Assembly: GCF_947493865.1 (NCBI RefSeq)
Contig: NZ_CANLTC010000023.1
Span: 1 to 39,487 of the forward strand
Source of the DNA: an uncultured Halomonas sp.
Lineage (GTDB): Bacteria; Pseudomonadota; Gammaproteobacteria; Pseudomonadales; Halomonadaceae
Reading direction: 5' to 3'
DNA length: 39,487 nt
Every line of letters starts with the position of its first letter. The first letter of the stretch is position 1. The notes beneath the pieces were generated by a model. The model did no database searches. It worked only from the letters and a program-made list of their open reading frames with translations, and was not told the origin of the DNA. Below are positions 37,035-39,487 of this stretch, in pieces. The position numbers and the translations under genes were made by a program.

Positions 37035-37868
37035 CTATGAGGGCGCCGATGAAGTACGACCATAGAACAGCTCCGAAGTGAGATCGTTGAGGCGCATGTT
37101 GTCGTGTTCGCCGTAAGTGAGCACGGAGTTGATGCGCGGTGTATCCCCTTCTACCAGCGTGACCCGGTGCATGGCGCAATTGCCATGAAAGAAAGCGAGT
37201 GTGCCTGGTGCACCGGTCTGGACCTTAATTCTCGATCGGTCGCCCTGAAGCACTTTCCTGACTTCCTCGTAGCATTCGTCGCTCTTGGTACGCAGCGCCG
37301 GTACGTATTCGAAATCTCCACCCAGTTCGGCCTGCTGGTACATGACGGTGATCGAGAATTCGCTGTTGTCGAAATGCCAGCCCAATTCTTCGCCGGGCTT
37401 GAAGAGGGTGATTTGCAGCGCATCGAGCGGGTCGGCGCTACGGTATAGCACCGGCTTTTCCAAGACGAGAGCAATAAAGCGCGTCAGGTCATCCGATTCG
37501 TACAGGCGTCGTAGCGGAGCATCTTCGGGAATATGATCATAGGCGATGCCATGCTTGGCAGAGCGTACTGGGTGCGCCAAGGGGTGATCCGGCTCGACGG
37601 TTTCATCGAAGGGTTCGAAATAGACGTTGTGTGTTCTATCGCTCACCCAGGCCTTGTCTTCCAATTGGTTGGCCAATTCCACCATCCTGGCGACGGCTTC
37701 GGGTTTGATGAAGTCCTTGAGCGTGCAGCAACCATCCTTGGCCAATTCCTTGCGGCAACTATCGATCAGCGCCTTGCCTTCGCTGCCGTCAAGATCGTGA
37801 ATGGGATACTTGTCGAGATCGACGACATCGGCGTAAGCAGGGCGGTCTTGAGTCATTGTATTTGACAT
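37035..37868 (-). CDS. 2-oxoglutarate/Fe(II)-dependent dioxygenase
   Basis: This 277-aa enzyme has the facial triad His165-x-Asp167 in LGWHFDNSEF and His234 in CAMHRVT, with the 2-oxoglutarate-binding Arg245 in TPRINSVL. Other stretches, IAYDHIPEDAPLRRLYE and VLYRSADPLDALQITLF, place it near the family that includes the amino-acid halogenase BesD and related hydroxylases. Halogenases of that group have Gly for the Asp; here Asp is kept, so hydroxylation is expected. AAGGAAGG upstream fixes ATG 37868. It follows the NhaC-type transporter by 63 bases, so the substrate may be something that transporter moves. This last point is inference. Confidence 0.85.
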   Translation of the reverse strand: MSNTMTQDRPAYADVVDLDKYPIHDLDGSEGKALIDSCRKELAKDGCCTLKDFIKPEAVARMVELANQLEDKAWVSDRTHNVYFEPFDETVEPDHPLAHPVRSAKHGIAYDHIPEDAPLRRLYESDDLTRFIALVLEKPVLYRSADPLDALQITLFKPGEELGWHFDNSEFSITVMYQQAELGGDFEYVPALRTKSDECYEEVRKVLQGDRSRIKVQTGAPGTLAFFHGNCAMHRVTLVEGDTPRINSVLTYGEHDNMRLNDLTSELFYGRTSSAPS

Positions 37869-37931
37869 GATGTCCTTCCTTTTTTGATCGGGATATCCGA
37901 TATTGCTTGCTGTTAGCGGCACCGAAGCGCC

Positions 37932-39386
37932 TCACAACACCATCGCGGCGATCCAGCCAAAAATGATCAGGGGAATATTGAAGTGAATGAAGGTGGGTAC
38001 CACCGTGTCCCAGATATGATCATGCTGCCTGTCCACGTTGAGACCCGCGGTTGGCCCCAGAGTGGAGTCGGAAACCGGTGAACCGGCATCGCCAAGTGCC
38101 CCGGCGGTACCGATCAGGGCAATGATGGCCATGGCGGAAAAGCCATACTCCAGACCCAGGGGGACGAATATCGCCGCGATGATCGGTACGGTGGAGAAGG
38201 ACGAGCCGATACCCATGGTAATGATCAACCCGACGAGCAACATGGAAAGCGCGGCCAGTGCACGGCTATCGCCAATCAATTCCACGGCCTGCTGGACCAG
38301 CAGCGGAACCTCCCCGGTAGCACGCATCACGGCAGCAAAGCCGGCTGCGGCAACCATGATGAAGCCCACCATGGCCATCATGCGCATGCCATTATCGAAA
38401 ATGGTGTCCTGCTCGCTCCATTTCATCACCCCGCTGAGAGCAAGAATGGAAAAGCCCACCATGCCGCCGAACACCATGGACCCCGTCATTACCTGAACGA
38501 CCAGAGTCGAAACGATGGCTGCAAGGATCAGAATCTTCTGCAACGGTTGCAGCGTTTTTTCTTTCTCTTCCTTTTCCTCTTCGGCTTTGATGGGGGTATC
38601 CGAATAGGCGCGTTTTTTTCTGTAGGTGAACAGAATGGCAACCAGGAGGCCTACCAGCATGCCAACAACAGGGATGATCATTGCTTGAGGCGCCATGTCG
38701 CGCGTAATGGAAAATCCTAAATTTTCACCCGCCTCATTGATGCTGTAGACGAGAATATCGTTCAAGTAGATGGCGCCGTAACCCACCGGAAAGACCATGT
38801 ACTTCGCGACGATGCCAAAACAGATGACGCAGGCGATGATGCGACGATCAAGCTCCATCTTGTTGAAAACGAGGAGCATGGGCGGGATGAGAAGTGGGAT
38901 GAAGGCAATGTGCACCGGGACGATGGTGCCGGACGCGACACTGATCAGTACCAAGAGCAGATAGATTCCCCACTTCGTCTTCTCGATATTGCGGGGACTA
39001 TCATGGCTGCCGACCAGGTTGAGCATTCGCGACGATATGTAGGTGGCGATACCGGCTCGCGAAAGCGCGACGGCGAAAGCGCCCAATGTCGCCAGGGCCA
39101 GCGCTATCGGCGCTCCACTGCCGAGGCCATCGTTGAACTCTTCGACTATCGATGCCACCGGCATGCCGGCATAAACGCCGCCGATGATGGCGGAGAGAAT
39201 CAAGGCAAGCACCACGGAGACGCGCAGCATGCTCAGTGTCACCATGATGCCCACGGCAAGTACAATGGCATTGATGTCCGTGAGAAACAGCAATAACAGC
39301 GATAGAGATACCGTTGTTACTATCACTGCTGCCGAGGTGATGTTTTTCAAATTTAGAGCGGATGAACTCCAGGATTCTGTTTTCAT
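37932..39386 (-). CDS. NhaC-type Na+/H+ antiporter family transporter
   Basis: This is a 484-aa inner-membrane protein with about twelve hydrophobic segments and a charged central loop (EEEKEEKEK, near residue 270). Landmarks such as GIGSSFSTVPIIAAIF and GALGDAGSPVSDSTLGPTAG are typical of the NhaC/YuiF-like branch, whose members include Na+/H+ antiporters and amino-acid or organic-acid transporters. It is the upstream partner of the dioxygenase gene. AAGG precedes ATG 39386. In a halophile, Na+ extrusion and amino-acid exchange are both plausible; I cannot decide between them. Confidence 0.82.
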   Translation of the reverse strand: MKTESWSSSALNLKNITSAAVIVTTVSLSLLLLFLTDINAIVLAVGIMVTLSMLRVSVVLALILSAIIGGVYAGMPVASIVEEFNDGLGSGAPIALALATLGAFAVALSRAGIATYISSRMLNLVGSHDSPRNIEKTKWGIYLLLVLISVASGTIVPVHIAFIPLLIPPMLLVFNKMELDRRIIACVICFGIVAKYMVFPVGYGAIYLNDILVYSINEAGENLGFSITRDMAPQAMIIPVVGMLVGLLVAILFTYRKKRAYSDTPIKAEEEKEEKEKTLQPLQKILILAAIVSTLVVQVMTGSMVFGGMVGFSILALSGVMKWSEQDTIFDNGMRMMAMVGFIMVAAAGFAAVMRATGEVPLLVQQAVELIGDSRALAALSMLLVGLIITMGIGSSFSTVPIIAAIFVPLGLEYGFSAMAIIALIGTAGALGDAGSPVSDSTLGPTAGLNVDRQHDHIWDTVVPTFIHFNIPLIIFGWIAAMVL

Positions 39387-39410
39387 CAGGTTACCTTTTG
39401 TGTTGTTGGT

Positions 39411-39487
39411 CTAGCCCGGATGTTGCATCGGGTTGGTCAGCAGCACCCAAATGCCAGGTTTGGTGGCGATGATGCCGCCCAGAGCTG
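39411..39487 (-). CDS. C-terminal end of an unidentified protein
   Basis: On the minus strand, a frame open to the window edge runs into TAG at 39411-39413, 24 bases before the transporter start. It encodes ALGGIIATKPGIWVLLTNPM followed by QHPG. The hydrophobic flavour suggests a membrane protein end. Only 24 residues are visible, so neither the family nor reality as a gene is sure. Confidence 0.4.
   Translation of the reverse strand, partial: ALGGIIATKPGIWVLLTNPMQHPG

Noticed and set aside
37035..37868. BesD-type amino-acid halogenase
   Set aside because: Halogenases of this group replace the iron-binding Asp with Gly. Here the HxD motif is intact, so hydroxylation is more likely.

Overview
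The window looks like a chromosomal segment of a moderately halophilic gammaproteobacterium, most likely a member of Halomonadaceae (Halomonas or a close relative). This is inferred from the protein sequences: E. coli-like RlmM, EpmC, TatD, FadBA and SlyA appear beside conserved unknowns of the kind I associate with Halomonas and Pseudomonas (DUF3080, DUF2914). Base composition is moderately GC-rich, except in a few AT-rich promoter regions. I could not run a database search, so the genus is not proven.

Layout. Positions 1-101 hold the 3' end of a 5S rRNA gene and its terminator, the end of an rRNA operon. From 150 to 7400 there are housekeeping genes: gdhA, rlmM, a small monooxygenase-fold protein, tusA, an unknown protein, a DUF3080 lipoprotein overlapping a MATE exporter, and epmC, which may be leaderless. 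From 7430 to 10435 is an iron-uptake pair, a ferric-binding protein and a fused permease. It has a probable Fur site and an internal terminator but no ATPase gene. From 10500 to 17300 are a small membrane protein, tatD with a translationally coupled neighbour, uup, a universal stress protein, a membrane-anchored unknown, a 176-bp MITE-like element, slyA and a DUF2914 membrane protein. From 17400 to 20950 is the fadBA beta-oxidation operon with a possible PsrA-type operator. From 20960 to 22083 are a DUF488 protein and a Gre-type factor with a shortened coiled coil.

From 22084 to 28737 lies a minus-strand peptide uptake locus: ldcA, then dppA, dppB, dppC, dppD and dppF. Its gene content fits uptake and trimming of di-, tri- and murein peptides. 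A flavodoxin-fold protein and a DUF1992 protein precede it.

The most notable block is 30046-37001. It holds six genes matching the ebo (also called EDB) cluster: eboD, eboE and eboC (plus), eboF (minus), then eboA and eboB (plus). Established work links ebo genes to moving a metabolite precursor to the periplasm in scytonemin-making cyanobacteria, and to grazing resistance in Pseudomonas. The actual metabolite is unknown. Here the cluster is complete but split by an inverted eboF. Its two promoter regions share similar palindromic elements, and perfect hairpins separate convergent transcripts. No recognisable biosynthetic gene cluster lies next to it in the window.

The right end (37035-39487) carries a minus-strand group: the C-terminal end of an unknown protein, an NhaC-type transporter, and a 2-oxoglutarate/Fe(II) dioxygenase with a hydroxylase-type HxD...H triad. 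They may act on a common small substrate.
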